A DNA stretch of 64,000 bases, taken from the NCBI GenBank assembly GCA_949317995.1, contig OX439037.1, positions 21,068,324-21,132,323 on the forward strand. Direction: 5' to 3'. Position 1 is the first letter of the stretch, and the number at the start of each line of letters is the position of its first letter. Of the stretch, positions 1 through 12,694 are shown piece by piece. The position numbers were made by a program, and so were the translations under genes. The notes beneath the pieces are model-generated. The model ran no database searches and had not been told where the DNA came from. It worked only from the letters and a program-made list of their open reading frames with translations. The DNA is from Acholoe squamosa (taxonomy: Eukaryota; Annelida; Polychaeta; Phyllodocida; Polynoidae).

Positions 1-1997
1 GGTATACTTGTCATGGTCATATCCCCATTCATATACCCGTATCCAAAAAGTGTTGAACTCCATATATCTATATTTAGTGTTACATGTGTCTACTTTTAGC
101 CTATACACTTTGCCAGCCACCCCATCTTTCCACCAAACCTCCTAAATAACTCTCCCACTGAAAATATGCCCTGCCCATCCTGCTAAGCCTTAATTAAAGC
201 CCTTGCTTTATTCTATCTACTCTACTACCTCAGCTCTATCCTACTCTGGCTCTGACCCTGTCCTATGACTAACACCCTAGGTGTTGGCTGCTGGGTGATA
301 TATAGGAAACAATCATCTCACAACCCCTTTGATCTGCACTATGTTGGAATCTATGGCACAATCCAGTCCCATCTGGGAGCTTGGAAAATGAAGGGCAAAA
401 TGTGGAATATGGAAGGTTATTAAGAATATTAAAAGGCTCCACTTCTGGACCCATGCTTTTAGGAAGTGTTTTAGAAGGAGGTCCGAATAGCTGCAGCATG
501 ATCCTAAGTGGATGGGTGATTTTCTGAAACACCTTTTTAAGAGATAGCTGGTTATCTGGTAGAGGCCACCTGCTGGGCTTTTAGCGAAGTGTCTGATTGA
601 ATACTCAAATAGCCTGGTGCACATCCTTTTATGTTGATATGGAGTGGTGACTTCAAGGTGGTTTGTGTCACTTTCAAGAGCTGTTAGCATTTATATGTCA
701 GCAGCGTCATTTGTGTGCACAGAGAGAAGAACATTGAGTGCTTTGACGCATACTGCACTGGTCAAAATTTGTCACATGACATGTATGAAGGCACGTCGAA
801 TCAGGTTGACGCTCTCATATTTGGTTCGTCAACTCCACTTGACATGCGTAATGAAGACACATCACATATTTCTGGTCCATTCACCTGGGTGCTAGGTAAT
901 ACTGTGAAAAAATTATGTAAGGGTCAAGAGCAGTCAATAGCTATGTACTAATGGTACAATCAGGGCAGGGCTATAATAGAAGGCAGGAGATATCATAGTC
1001 CCACAGGGCTGCAACACTAAGGCACTTTTTCCTATCTATAGAACTTCTACTTGACTGAGGACCTCCATGCAGTCCATAAGACAAGGGCATGGAGGTGCAT
1101 GGCATTGCCATCTGTATCCATGCAATGAAGATACTGAGATTATAGACTGTGGGTTAGCATACAATCTTTTGGTATTTTCACTGACCCACACATAAACTGT
1201 CTAACCTCTCCAGTTGAAGAATTCAGGATTGTGGGTGTCTATTTTGATATTCAATAACAAGTGCAAATTTAACAATGAAGTAGAATTCACTACCATTTGT
1301 TGATAGTATTTACAGACCTTACTGATCTATTCTTCATGAAAAAAAATGACACAGATACATAAAATGTTTCAAGTGTTGGTAGTACCTCTTGGTAGTGATT
1401 AATCCTGGTACCAAGTTGGTTGTTTGCCCTATACATAGTGGAATATCCTAGAACAACTATGTATGTCAAACCATCACATGTCAAGAGCCTTCGACATGGC
1501 CATGACCCTAGTCAACTCACAGATGACGTGGCATTTTAAGGCATGTCAAATCATATGGGGATTACTGTGTGCTAAAGGTGTCATGGTGACATATGTGCAC
1601 ATGTCCCAATGACGTAAGCTATCTGTGTCAAATCAAGTTGACATGGGTATGCATGTCACTTTGCCAGGAGAACTTTTTTCAGTGTGTATACTGTAAAGAG
1701 TTAGTTTTCATCAACCATTACGTACTTTAGCTAAGCCTAGAGCTCCATAATGATAAGTCAACCTCAACTATCACTTCTGTCATATCCCAAGGGACCTTCC
1801 ATGGATAACTAAGTCATTTCTATCTGAAATCCACTAGACACGTATAAAATCTATATGAAATCGGCTGGCAGAGGCCCAGTGGAGATTGAGTATAAGCAGA
1901 GTGATCTAATAGTGGGAACTGGTTTCTGGCTAGAGATAAAGACCATCTGGATAGAGGTGCATGGGTTGGAAAAAGGTATGATAAACTGAGGCCTCTA
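1..1997. other. Gene-free stretch, no identified element
   Basis: No convincing coding sequence was seen; the open frames are short and lack codon bias. Two parts (about 750-860 and 1500-1660) are unusually rich in TGTCA/TGACA words and resemble each other loosely, which suggests remnants of a decayed repeat. No inverted termini could be fixed. Confidence 0.4.
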
Positions 1998-2301
1998 CAC
2001 TGAAAACATGGAAGATCCGAAACTAGTCAGCGGTGACCACTTTAGGTCCTCAAGTTGACCAATACCTAAAACTACAACTTTAGGTAGTCAAAATGACTAC
2101 TTAAGGTCGTCATCCTGATGACCTGAGTCGTCAACATGACAACTCTGTACTGTCAGCATTGTCATCCTGACCACTCAGGTCGTCAGGATGACGACCTAAA
2201 GTCGTCATTTTGCCTACCTAAAGTTGTAGTTTAGGTATCATCAACTTGAGGACCTAAAGTGGTCACCGCTGACTAGTTTCAGATCTTCCATGTTTTCAGT
2301 A
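1998..2301. mobile_element. Palindromic MITE, CACTGAAAAC family, with TA target duplication
   Basis: The left end reads CACTGAAAACATGGAAGAT and the right end is its near-perfect inverse. TA stands on both sides (1996-1997 and 2302-2303). Most of the roughly 300 bp folds back on itself: GACCTAAAGT, GGTCGTCA and CCTGATGAC words recur in both orientations. There is no coding capacity. A TA duplication and short length fit a Tc1/mariner-type non-autonomous element (inference). Relatives lie at 9281-9462 and 11564-11796, with older fragments at 36905-36998 and 51080-51165. Confidence 0.85.
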
Positions 2302-4700
2302 TAGGATCATTGGTGATGGTCACTATATACAGACTTTAGCCCATTGTACGGTTTTACAGACAGGTAGTTTCTACTGGTCCATAAGCAATTGTGGTAATGG
2401 CCTACATCTTTTGTCCCTTATTGTTCTCATGATCGCATGTATCATCTTTTCTATCCCGTTAAGCCCACCTGTGCTTATAATTTTCAAGTACCTGATAGCT
2501 CTGCTGCTTAAAGACAGGCGTACATTTTTGGGGTACAGGTTGGCTCTAACCCTACGCTCCAATAATCGAGCAATTATGGTTTACTTCTTTTCTACCTCCT
2601 TCCTGTAAAACTTACATAACCATTTGCACCGTCATTCGTTTCCCATGGTTACCATTTTGATGTTGTCCCATTTCAATCTATAACTCGTAAACAACTTTTT
2701 TCTCATGTTTCTCATTTTGTACCATCCCTGACATTCGGCCTAGTTAGGCCATCCTTAATGTCTATACCTTGACACCTGGGCCAACCTTCTCATCAAGAGG
2801 TCAAATAAAACAGGAAATGAGCTTGTCCCTCAGCTCATAAGTATGGTCTTACCAATGCTGTCATTTGAGTTATTTAAAGTTTTATATGTAGACAGAAATT
2901 ATCACCAAAGAGGCTACCGCAAGATTATTCTTGTGCAGACATGAAGGATTTTTGTGTCCAGAAATGTGTGAAAAAATGAGACATACTGGCAAATAAGCTT
3001 ATGGCTACAATCTTAACCAGACAGATACATTGAGTGAAGAATCTTTAGAACCCATAGTTATGAGAAGTAGAAAGCTGGTCCCACACATAGGCGAGAATAG
3101 CTTTTTCACAGAGCAATAAACTATATCTCAGTTGTACAACTACTCAATCTAAACATAGGGTAGAAACTGAACAAAATATCAAACATGGGAGAGCTGTTTT
3201 AGACTGTTTCTCTTTTTCAGTCATAAGTCTACCGCCATAGAAGCAATCTATTTTACAGCCAAGTTTCTGTTTACCCTTCTGTCATAGGGTATCCAGTCGT
3301 ATCTTTATTACTGTTAGTGTACATTGCCCATCCTGTCATGCACACATGGGTAAAACCACTTAGTACGACAAGAGGCCTTCTCACTCATGAATAAACTGGC
3401 TTTGTCTAGCCTAAGCATGTGTGGATCAACACTGTGAAAGGTACACCTGCGAAGGGGTGCATGGACATACCTCTTACCGTGTACTGAATTGCTCAAAACC
3501 AAATTATGCTTCAAACATAATTCGAAGAGAGAAGTGAAGCAATTGTCAAACACTGCAATGGCATTCACCTCATTCGTGCTATTGCCTTTTTATAATGTTC
3601 ACATCATACTAGAGTGGGCATAGCTAGTTGCATCATCTGAATATACTGGACAAAGGCCCAGTATTTTGCTGTCCTGTCCTGTCTGCTAAACCTCATTTGC
3701 AGTCAGTGTCCCAGTCATTCCCTGTACAACAGCAACATCGATTATCATTGCCCACACATTGAGAGCCTATTCAAGCTAAACATCTATCATGGTTGCTATC
3801 GACATTCAGTCAAATGGTTCATGTATTTATGTGAAAGCAGGCCTATCAGCATGCCAATACAAGAATCCAATGAAAATCCCAAAGGGCGGGTATAGTAGCT
3901 AGGGAAGAGGTTGTACAACAATAGGGCTATAGAGCTAAATACCTTTTCAAGGTATCAACAGTGAAATTCTCCAACAGCAGCTACTGCCTGTTGGTATAAA
4001 TTGTACAGATAAAAAAGTATATTGTATGATTTGAAATAAGTAAAAATGCAAAGCAAAATTCTCGCTAGCATGTTGACTGGGTACTATATCATAACTCTGT
4101 ACATAGATTGCAATAATGATAATAATCATTTGCACAATACTTCTCAAATCATCAGCAGTGTAGTAATCAAGAATGTTTGGATAGTGTCCCGCACATAATT
4201 TATTAGCTCCCATATTGCCTGATCTGCAAAAAAAAAGAAGAAGGATAATACATTAGATTAGAGAACTGTGGTATATACCCGAATTTGAAGTAAATCACTG
4301 TGTTCGATTTATATGTAGTTCTTTGAATGACGGACATGATTGACAATACTTCAACCTCATTGCTTAATGAACCATTTGGAAGAACTCTCACCAGTGATCT
4401 TTTAATTTACTACTCTTCGAGATGCCTCCTTTGCCAGCTGTTTTCTGAGGTTCCCAAAGACTGGAGTCAATGACTCACCATGTTTTATTATGTATGCGGT
4501 AGGCAACAAGAGGCAGTACCTCATGGTGGAGATTCTAACTATTGATACCTTGAGAATTCATTTAGATCTATTACCCTATTGTTGAACAACCTCTCCTACC
4601 GGCTACCCTCAGGGATTCTGCTGGGCTTATTGTGCTGTTGCACAGAACCATTTGACAGGGGCCATACTATAGAATTTGGCTGTTGGCTGGGCTCAAAATG
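2302..4700. other. Gene-free stretch
   Basis: No recognised gene. Open frames of 60-90 codons occur on both strands but have no visible domain or codon bias. The part at 2769-2960 belongs to a dispersed repeat described separately. Nothing else structured was noticed. Confidence 0.4.
2769..2960 (+). repeat. Diverged dispersed repeat, copy 1 of 2
   Basis: This segment shares ordered words with 6203-6400: TTGACAC, CAAG(A/G)GG, AAACAGGAAAT, TTGTCCCTCAG, then ACAGAAATTA and TTCTTGTG. Both copies have the same orientation and about the same spacing, so this is homology rather than chance. The family is not recognised and no terminal repeats were seen. Confidence 0.55.
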
Positions 4701-4719
4701 CAATGTCGTACAGGAACGC

Positions 4720-4790
4720 ATTTCTCAAGATAGTACAACTAGACCCCTCTTTATCATAGTGGGAGCCCTCACGTTAATGCCATTACAGCC
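4720..4790 (+). pseudogene. Peptide-coding fragment shared with 22410-22480
   Basis: One frame encodes a peptide containing ISQDSTTR and LTLMPLQP. The minus strand at 22410-22480 encodes ISHDSTTR and LTLMPLQP in the same phase. The two are about three-quarters identical in DNA. Of the codons that differ, about seven are synonymous (for example GAT/GAC, ACA/ACG, ACT/ACC, CCA/CCG). That pattern suggests descent from a once-translated sequence such as the tail of a transposon-encoded or other repeated protein. The protein is not recognised. The frame runs on about 9 codons to a stop at 4816-4818. Confidence 0.4.
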
Positions 4791-4805
4791 TAATGGCATT
4801 AACGT
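4771..4805. repeat. Perfect 15-bp inverted repeat with 5-nt spacer
   Basis: ACGTTAATGCCATTA is followed by CAGCC and then its exact inverse. It lies at the 3' end of the conserved peptide fragment. It could be an element end, but no partner terminus was found. Confidence 0.7.
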
Positions 4806-4877
4806 TAATAAATGCTAATAATTGCACTGGTACGACTGCCCTACCAAGCCCTATGTAATTACTGGCTTAATAGGGGT

Positions 4878-5531
4878 ATTCCACCAAAACCGATTCTTGG
4901 CTGATAGTGCATCACCGATGCATTTCCAATGCATCGGCGACAGTTTTGGACCATCGGGCCATTAGATTCCCTCTATAGCATAACATGGTAGGATCTTCGC
5001 TTCTATGATAGTTCCATACAACTGTCTTTTTATTCATGCATGCTATAGAGGGAATCTAATGGGTTCATAAGACCCATGTATGTAATGTGTAGTATTCACT
5101 AGGTGGCAGCACCATTGCAAAAGGGTATTATTATTCATAATCACCTGTCATTCTTGGAGCATATAATGGTACAGTGTTGTTTTAAATCAGATTTTCACTT
5201 AATAATACACACACACAATATCAGCAATAAAAGGCTGTGAAGGAAAACCCTGTGAAAATACTACTTACGCACTATAAGGAAGCAGCTGGTGCTCTGACAC
5301 CCATTTTATGACTTAAAAAGAGTAATATAATAAAACACTATTATCACCTACCCTACCCGACGGTTAGCATGTCCTTGGTGAAAGAGCGATAAAATTGGGC
5401 AGAAATGGGCAACCGATAGTCCTTCTGGGCAAATCGGGCCGACAATAATCATCCCAGATTCATAGACGATAGCCATCGCCGATGAAAAAAAACCCTAATC
5501 GAGCCGACAATATCATCTGTTTTGGTGGAAT
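4878..5531. mobile_element. Non-autonomous DNA transposon, CCACCAAAAC termini
   Basis: ATTCCACCAAAAC at the left is matched inverted by GTTTTGGTGGAAT at 5519-5531. Subterminal CATCGGCGA / TCGCCGATG-type words repeat in inverse orientation on both sides. It has no coding capacity. A separate perfect hairpin element is nested at 4959-5062. The target duplication could not be fixed, so the superfamily is left open. Confidence 0.7.
4959..5062. mobile_element. Nested hairpin element with perfect 23-bp arms
   Basis: The arms at 4959-4981 and 5040-5062 are exact inverse copies containing ATTAGATTCCCTCTATAGC. They flank a 58-nt centre without similarity. Perfect arms inside a mutated host element indicate a younger insertion. 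Confidence 0.75.
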
Positions 5532-5864
5532 CCACCCATAAGTGCTTGTCATATAGAGTAGTCATAGTGTGTTACCTACGATCACCCACTCTGAAGCTTG
5601 AGTGAGGTGATCTGATGTATTGGATTCAACCATCCCTCTACTATTATTGCTGCATAGTACGCTGAAGTTAGGTTTGATATGAATTTTTGGAACACTTCCG
5701 TAGTGACATGCAATAACTATTGATCAAATCATTTTTACTCAACGCCTACCTTTTTCTCTTCATTTCAAATTAGTTTCTCCCACTCATGTCCGACCTAACC
5801 ATATCATTTCCTGTATAATTATTCGCCACACTTTATTTGTCCGAATATTTTTGAATACACTGTA

Positions 5865-6045
5865 AAAATAGAAATGTTGAAATATCGACATAATCTTCTT
5901 CCCAAAGTTGCTAGAGCTGTTATTGTTTTAACAGAAATTCTTTGTATCACCATACTGCCACATGGGGCTTCTTGTATAAACTAAACTGGTTCTTGTATAA
6001 ACTAAACTGGTTCACTGCAATATAACTATTGTGGTTCACTCTTCA
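5865..6045 (+). repeat. Diverged dispersed repeat, partner of 14225-14395
   Basis: Both copies contain GAAATGT, ATAATCTTC/AAATCTTC, TTGTA(C/T)CAC, ACTGCCAC(A/C)TGGGGCTTC and TTCA(C/G)TGCAATA in the same order. This copy also has a 21-bp unit (TTCTTGTATAAACTAAACTG plus G) tandemly doubled at about 5969-6010. Identity unknown. Confidence 0.55.
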
Positions 6046-6202
6046 TTTTTACGGGGATCCCTGGTAGATTCAACAGTTGGTTTTAGAAGAAGATGGTAGA
6101 TTTTCTTTCCACTTAGTTCATGTTAAATCAACACAACTACAATAACCATCCTCTTTCAGCACAGCAATTCGGCTGCACCATCATAGTGCTCTGGAATATC
6201 TG

Positions 6203-6400
6203 GTTTGACACATAACCAGGACTTCTTGTCAAGGGGCCAAAGAAAACAGGAAATAGGGTTGTCCCTCAGATCATGGGGCCTTCCCACTTCTGTCAGAGAG
6301 GTCTGAATGTTTTATTTGTACACAGAAATTACTACTGTGGAAGCATTGCAAGAAAGAGGGAAAGGCTTCTTGTGTCAAACCCAGGACACACCTTGGTTGA
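6203..6400 (+). repeat. Diverged dispersed repeat, copy 2 of 2
   Basis: Same-orientation partner of 2769-2960. It shares AAACAGGAAAT, TTGTCCCTCAG, TGTA(C/G)ACAGAAATTA and CTTGTGT in the same order. No coding frame is conserved between the copies. Confidence 0.55.
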
Positions 6401-6799
6401 ACTTTGTGTATGAATACCGACCTGAGAGATGTTTTGATACAGACCAGACGCAATGAATGTACATTATAGCAAAGTAATCAATGTACACGAAAGCCCTGTG
6501 GAGCATTCCTTACAGCGACAAATCCAACATGAAGCTTTAAAATAACTTTGGTTCCATTTGCTGTATTTTCAAAACTCAAAACACTTTATATAGGGCATTG
6601 TGTTCCTAAAGGTACATCAATCCCTCTTCTGCACAAAAGATTGGGGAATTTGAAGAGAAACAAAAGTAGATCTACTCCCTAATAAGCACTACCTCCCTCC
6701 CCTCCCAAGTGCCTGAAATAGTCTATTAGCCGAGGCTTCTATGTATGGTAAAGAGCTAGTTCTTGCATGATAATCTGCTACACAAAAGGCAGAGTACTA

Positions 6800-7695
6800 C
6801 ACTGCAAAAATGGTGTTTAGATTTTAAACATGTTTAGGTCTAAACATGTTTAAAATCTAAACATATAGGTCAGTTAGGTGTCTCATCAACTACACATTTA
6901 GGAAATGAACACTTTTATTCTAACTACATAAACATTTTTGCTAAACATGTTTAGATGTTTAGAGTTTAAACAGCTGAATAATAGGTGTTTAGATTTAAAC
7001 ATCAATATGTTTAGATGCTTGGATGTCGAATCCACACCAGGTAGCAGCACTACCTTTGAATGGACTATCTGTACACAATTGTAATCAATTGTTGTGACAA
7101 CTGTCCCCAAATCCTATGTTTATCGTTGTTTCTTTTTATTGAATATCAGGAGAACAGGAACAGCAATAGAAAATTGACTAGATTCTCCCTACACCAGCAT
7201 CATTGCCATAAAATAGTCAATATGCTCCATGACTTACACCTATTTCATCTTATTTTGGAATGGATAAAGCAATGTCCTTGCTGCCAAGCTGCTGTACTTT
7301 CTCAAGTCTCTCATAGAGTGTACATACATGTGTATACGTGTAGCTGTGGCTATCATCTTTGGAGACTTTGACATGTAGATAAATACCTGCTGATGTCCCC
7401 CCAGTAAATGAAAAGGCAAACAAAAGATATTCCTTTATTTTTTCAATGCATACATGTCTGCAAATCCTAACCCTAACAAATCACATAGACATCTAAACAC
7501 AAAAATTCATAAACATTTAAGCAAGATTTAATAGGTGTCTAAACACAAATTTTAAACCTAAACACCTACATTTCTAAATACCTGAGCTAAGCACATTGTT
7601 TGGCTAAACATGTTTAGGAAAGCAATGTGATTACAAAAACATTGCAAGAATATGTTTAGAATTGTGTTTAGGATCTAAACACCATTTTTGCAGTG
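6800..7695. mobile_element. TA-flanked non-autonomous element, CACTGCAAAAATGG termini
   Basis: The ends are perfect 23-bp inverted repeats beginning CACTGCAAAAATGGTGTTTA. TA lies on both sides (6798-6799 and 7696-7697). The interior is full of TAAACATGTTTAG-type palindromes, including 6815-6862. No transposase-like frame is present. TA duplication fits a Tc1/mariner-like origin (inference). CACTG is shared with the 1998-2301 family, but the rest of the ends differ. Confidence 0.85.
6815..6862. repeat. Perfect 22-bp-arm palindrome inside the element at 6800
   Basis: Arms 6815-6836 and 6841-6862 are exact inverse copies built from GTTTAGATTTTAAACATG; four bases separate them. The same GTTTAGA/TAAACATG words reappear near the other end of the element (about 7480-7680), giving it a subterminal-repeat architecture. 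Confidence 0.8.
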
Positions 7696-7697
7696 TA

Positions 7698-9280
7698 TAT
7701 TATACTGAGCGACTTACCTGATTCATGAGCAGAAGACGTCTGTACATCAGCAAGTTATTGGAAAACTGCTGTGGAAGAAATCCGATCACAAACAAAAGAC
7801 AGCCCCCCCCCCAGTTTTGGAAATGTACGTAGAGAATGCTCTTGTAACCGGGTATTCATTGTCCCAGATTTCCCTGTGTCTCACATTACCTATGACTGAC
7901 TTGCTGCCTGCCATATGGATTATCCCCTGGAAGAAGGTGAACAAAACATGGATTTCCATAGCGCAGGCACCTTCCTGAATCAGTCTATAAATGTCCAATT
8001 CATTGTATTTGCTTTTGACACTGTTGGCCTGCATGCCAGCTACGTTTTTCTTTCATTGATATTAGCATTGGACTGAGTCCCCTAACCGGGGTGCTTTACC
8101 ACTGAATTTGTACACAATATTACTTGAAATTCTTGCAATACCAGTAGGGCCCATATAAGGCCTCCTTATCCAGCTGTCAGAGCAATTTGTGAAGTTGCGT
8201 GATGATGCTACCTGCAATATATTTGGCCTGAAGTTGGCAGTAGGTATGTGTAGAAAGCATCAGGTGGATTGCGGCTGAGTCAGATCTAAACTGCACACAG
8301 ATGAACAGGCGTTCAAGAGAAGAGTAATTGGCCCGACAAGACTTCACCTACCAGCAAGACCCACAAGACATTTTGCCAATATTCCCACTAGGACAATTGG
8401 CAAAGACCCTACGTAGAGAGTAGAAGGTTCATTGACAGCGCAGTATGTGTTATTCGTTTTATCTTCTAATCTATCACCCCTGATGTGTTCCTGTATCAGC
8501 TCCCATTGGATAAGCTGTTTTTTTCCTCATATACGTAGCTGCCTTAGAAGGTGTGAGATCTGTGTTAAGGGAACCTTGATTAGTTATATTGGTTTTCACA
8601 TGAAATACTGGGCCTGTAGACCATTCCTAGTGTCCCCTTTTTGATCATCATCTTAACCATCGACCAGGTCGTTGTCAATGACTTATTCAAACATCGAGTA
8701 ATTTTGTAGAACTTTATTTTGATTTTATGAAACCCTGTTGAAAGGATACATTATTCAACAGAAAAAAGAATATCAGGAGGTCAATTCAAAATGACCCAAC
8801 GGCAAATTGAGTTATAACATTTGCATTTTCATTAGATAGGTATTGTTTGTACTGCCTGATTCAATATAAAAATCATGCTGGTATGTCCACAGTGCTGCAA
8901 CCTGTCGAATAATCTCTTGGTGAATGCAGGGTTATTGGACAGAGGCACTGAACACCCACAAAGCAGAGGCAGAGTGGCACCACCCATGTCACTACTTCTT
9001 GTACGGTAATCTATGGCCTGAACTGCAGGACTGACCATGCAATACTTGGATTAGAGCTGGGTTTGATTCATCTCAGCATGCAATACTAATACACTCACAG
9101 TCCATACCAATAGGGTAATACCTGGCTGAGGGGAAGTGGCCTGTGGGATTCAATAAACTAGGTTCCAGGTCAGGCTAATGTTTGTTACTGAGATTTGGGT
9201 TGGGTGATGGCTCCACTACATGACACTATACTGTACAATGTTCCATACAGTTGGAATACACTACCTCTGCTTCTTGTTTG
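7698..9280. other. Gene-free stretch with a possible tRNA-like remnant
   Basis: No gene recognised. On the minus strand at about 8075-8110 there is TTCAGTGGTAAAGCACC, similar to a tRNA D-arm / A-box. No intact T-arm box follows, so at most this is a decayed tRNA-derived SINE head. A 10-C run lies at about 7803-7812. Confidence 0.3.
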
Positions 9281-9462
9281 CACTGAAAACCTGGAAGGTC
9301 TGAAACTCGTCAGTGGTGACGACTTTGTATTATCAGTATTGTCATACTGATGACTTACTAAAGTCGTCATTTTGATCACCATTTTGTAGATTTAGGTATT
9401 GTCAATCTGAGGACCTAAAGTCATCACCACTGATGAGTTTCAAACCTCCCAGGTTTTCAGTG
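9281..9462. mobile_element. MITE, CACTGAAAAC family, shorter copy
   Basis: CACTGAAAACCTGGAAGGT at the left is mirrored by CTCCCAGGTTTTCAGTG at the right. The interior carries the family words CGTCAGTGGTGACGAC, AAAGTCGTCA and GAGGACCTAAAG. It is about 120 bp shorter than the 1998 copy through internal loss. No TA duplication is visible here, so the flanks have changed or the copy rearranged. Confidence 0.8.
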
Positions 9463-9547
9463 CGGTGTCACGATGAAAGCGCTGCATAAAGAAAGGTTTC
9501 AGCTATGCTATTTCTTTTCTTTTCAAAGCCTTAACACATAATAAACA

Positions 9548-9889
9548 CTAATTTCCATCCTTTCCGAACCTGTCTTCTACTCCCTTCCTAGAATCCCTGT
9601 CGCCTACTTCTTCCTCTTCAAGATTGTTATCTATTGACCAAACCAGCGAGGAACTCCCTACGGCAACATACATCGTTTTTTTGTGGTATGGCCCTTCGCG
9701 GCTTCCATATTCTGGGTAAAATAGGGTGGTAAGATTGGAAATCCTTGGAGATGGCTTCCTTGCCAAATTGTAGGCTTCTATGATCTGATGCATGATGGAT
9801 AAAGACATAATAAAGATACTAGTTTCCCAGTAACTCTGTGAGGCCATTGGTTGTTTCTGCCTCACAGCCGAACGATTTGCATGATACAT
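9548..9889 (-). CDS. Unassigned 113-codon open frame
   Basis: Open from an ATG at 9887-9889 to a stop at 9548-9550. The C-terminal half is charged (EEEEVGDRDSRKG). No known domain, signal peptide or membrane segment is evident. It starts 85 bp from a MITE. Length alone does not separate it from chance in AT-rich DNA; the mixed-charge tail is the only mild sign of coding. Confidence 0.15.
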   Translation of the reverse strand: MYHANRSAVRQKQPMASQSYWETSIFIMSLSIMHQIIEAYNLARKPSPRISNLTTLFYPEYGSREGPYHKKTMYVAVGSSSLVWSIDNNLEEEEVGDRDSRKGVEDRFGKDGN

Positions 9890-11563
9890 TTCTCACATAT
9901 AGGTGTGTTGGAGAAACGACTTCTGCGAGAAGACATATTTCATTGGTTTTTATAGTTTCTTTTTTTTTAGATTATGTTGAAATCAGGCAATTGTCCGCTG
10001 CATGGGATTTCATTTGAAATAGGAAATCTGTTTTGAGCCACAAGAAATATGCCTTTAGGTGTGCAAAAATGTCAACAGTAAATACCACATCACCATGTTT
10101 ATAACTAAAACACATGATTCTCTGTATGAAATGTAATATGTCGTGCTTTTCTATTTTAGATTCATTAAAAAGAAACAGAAGAGGCCACAAGAGCGCCACC
10201 TGTGGGAAAAACTGTAAATACACTTCCTAACCTTTTACCCAACCACACCTGCAATACATACCCTGCACGATGCCATGTGTTTAATATATTATACGTAGTA
10301 GGCCACCAGTGTCTATCAAACCATGATCCTGCCTCTCCCATGTGCCTACAGTGCTTATCCACTACTTCACACACCATTTACACTGAAATCTATATCAAAT
10401 ATACACCTCTTCACTTATACCATGAAAATCGCATTGTGGGTCGAAAATCATAGAAAGCTTTTGATTGGCTATAAGCAGACACAATATTTGATTTCAACAG
10501 CATGAGTTTATTAAAAATCAATACATTGTCATCATGAATCATACACTCCCTGCATACCAATGACCATACTAATGATTGTTCCCCACATCAATATTATCTT
10601 AGTAAAAAGAACAGTTTAGTTCTAAAAGAGAGGTTCATTACGAAAAATAAGCTACTTATTTTATCAGTTTTCATTAAGATTTGCTGGGGAGGGTTGGGCA
10701 CTGGCCTGCATATTTTCCACCAGACTGCATATTACACCATGCCTTGACCCAAACAAATAATTGCATGCCTATGCCCATGCCCTAAAGGAGATTGTAGTTT
10801 TTGCCCTGGTTTGAAAATGTGTCGAGTTCAGAAAAAAAATCCTAAAAACTCAAGCAGGTCAAGTCAATTATTGTACCATGTCCTGTATAGGGTGAAAATA
10901 GAGAGTTATCATCAATGTCCATGTCCATGTAGCAACCAGTGTAAGTGTCATGTTATCTGTAACAGTGTAGTATTGCAGGGTGAGTATTGATAACGTGCGC
11001 TCACTGTTGTATTATTACCCACGTAAGACTATTGTACCAATGATATTATCAAGGATGTTCTAATAAATAACTATGTCAAAGTTGTTAACTATTACAAAGT
11101 TAAACTGTCCCTCACAAAAGAAAAATGAAAGATACCTTGAAACTACAAAAATAAAATATACTAAAAGGGGAATAAATACTCAATCACAAGGCTGTGTATC
11201 CACGGCTAAGGTAAAAAAGGCCATGGATATGCAGTAAAAGATTTGACTTATCCACTGTTTTATTAATACCAGAGTTAATATTGTGTCAATTCAACAAAGA
11301 AATGACCATTTTAACAATTTGCTGCCACCCTATGATGTCATAGTTATTATCCACTGTGCAAACACACTGTGACTGGTAAAGTATAAACCTTACAAGTATT
11401 GATAAACCATACCTCTTCTTGCAGCTTATCATTTATGTCTGAAGTGGTAGTCTATGACTATAAATTATTGAAATAAACCTGGTTGTTTAATAACATCGCT
11501 TTTATCAAAAGACTATTTATCAATGTAATAGGAACATGATAACACGATACCAATATATTTACC
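9890..11563. other. Gene-free AT-rich stretch
   Basis: No gene, RNA or terminal-repeat structure was found. Open frames here are short and overlap on both strands without bias. Confidence 0.4.
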
Positions 11564-11796
11564 ACACAGAAAACATGCCGCTGCCTAAAACTCCTCAATA
11601 CAGACGAGTTTAGGGTAGTCAAGGTCAAATGACGACATAAACTCATCATACTGACAATACATAGTCATCATACTGATGACTTAGGTGGTCAGGATGACGA
11701 CCTAAGGTCGCCACTTTGACGACCAAATGCTGTAGTTTTAGGTATCGTCAACCTGAGGACTTTAAGTTGGTTTCGTGCCTCTCAGTTTTTCAGTGC
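11564..11796. mobile_element. MITE, CACTGAAAAC family, degraded copy
   Basis: Begins with CACAGAAAACATGC and ends with TTTTTCAGTG. The interior shows TCATACTGATGACTTAGG, GGTCAGGATGACGACCTAA and GTAGTTTTAGGTATCGTC, as in the 1998-2301 copy. Terminal repeats have several mismatches, so this is an older copy. Confidence 0.75.
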
Positions 11797-12264
11797 AGAA
11801 GTGTATAATCCATGTATAATATCGGGAGGCTATTTGAAAATGGTATTAAATTGGTGCTATTTCCAAATCGCCTCCTGAATTGAGCTCTATCATAAAAAAA
11901 CGCCCCTATAGTTGGACATCGGCAGGAGAAGATTCCCCTACCCATTACAACTGACTACATCCTCAATCTCGGCCAAGGGGATTAGTTTAAAAGGCATGGA
12001 GGTAGAACCCGTGGGAAGCTGGAGTATTTTAAAAGGCTTTTCTATAGGCTCAACAACAAACATCTTACATTGCCCATGATCCTGAAAGCATCAACCTTTT
12101 CTTAGGTTAAAGCTATGCACCTCATAAATGTATTGTCCGCTACAAAAGCTTTAAGGACCTTTCCAATGAAAGAAATTTTTAGAAGCTGTAATCCCCTAAT
12201 GGGTAGATATGTGCAAGCGGTTGGGCGTTTTATTTCCATTACGTTGAATTCCTTCCACTATAGG
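11797..12264. other. Gene-free stretch with a short imperfect palindrome
   Basis: About 11825-11875 folds as GGAGGCTATTTGAAAATGG against CCATTTCC-like inverse sequence ending GCCTCC, with about three mismatches over 19 bp. Otherwise nothing is recognised. Confidence 0.4.
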
Positions 12265-12694
12265 TGTGGCCCAACAGGGGAGAATGCACCTCCAGGGGGG
12301 ATTTTTAGTACTTGTTTTTGCCACCAGGGGGCAGTATATGGGTAAAGACACTGACAAATATGTTTAAAAAAAGCTTTAGACCAACTTTTTATAAGGAATC
12401 CAGCACTTGGTATGCTTAAAATCATTCCATCGCCACTGAAAATGTTCCATTTTTTTAAAGTTGGTTACCCTGGAAACATAGAAAATTTGCATTTTTAGTG
12501 TTTATGATAGGATTTAATGCATTTAGAGCTTATTTCCTATTTTCAGTTGTACATACCAATCTATGTGTGACAAGAAATTACAGCAAAACTACCAGGGATA
12601 TTTTAGCTCAAGACATCTCATTTTAAAGCCCATGACTTTACCCTTAAAAAGCCATTTCCCCCCCAGGAGGCATGTTTTCCCTCACCTGGCCACA
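12265..12694. mobile_element. Non-autonomous element, TGTGGCC...GGCCACA termini
   Basis: The left end TGTGGCCCAACAGGGGAGAA is mirrored by the right end, which contains CTCACCTGGCCACA, over about 33 bp with mismatches. Just inside the left end is a signature (CCTCC, GGGGGGATTTTTAGTACT, then TTGCCACCAGGGGGCA). That signature recurs in the elements at 37356-37862 and 53713-54344, which makes a three-copy family. It carries no transposase-like frame. Confidence 0.65.
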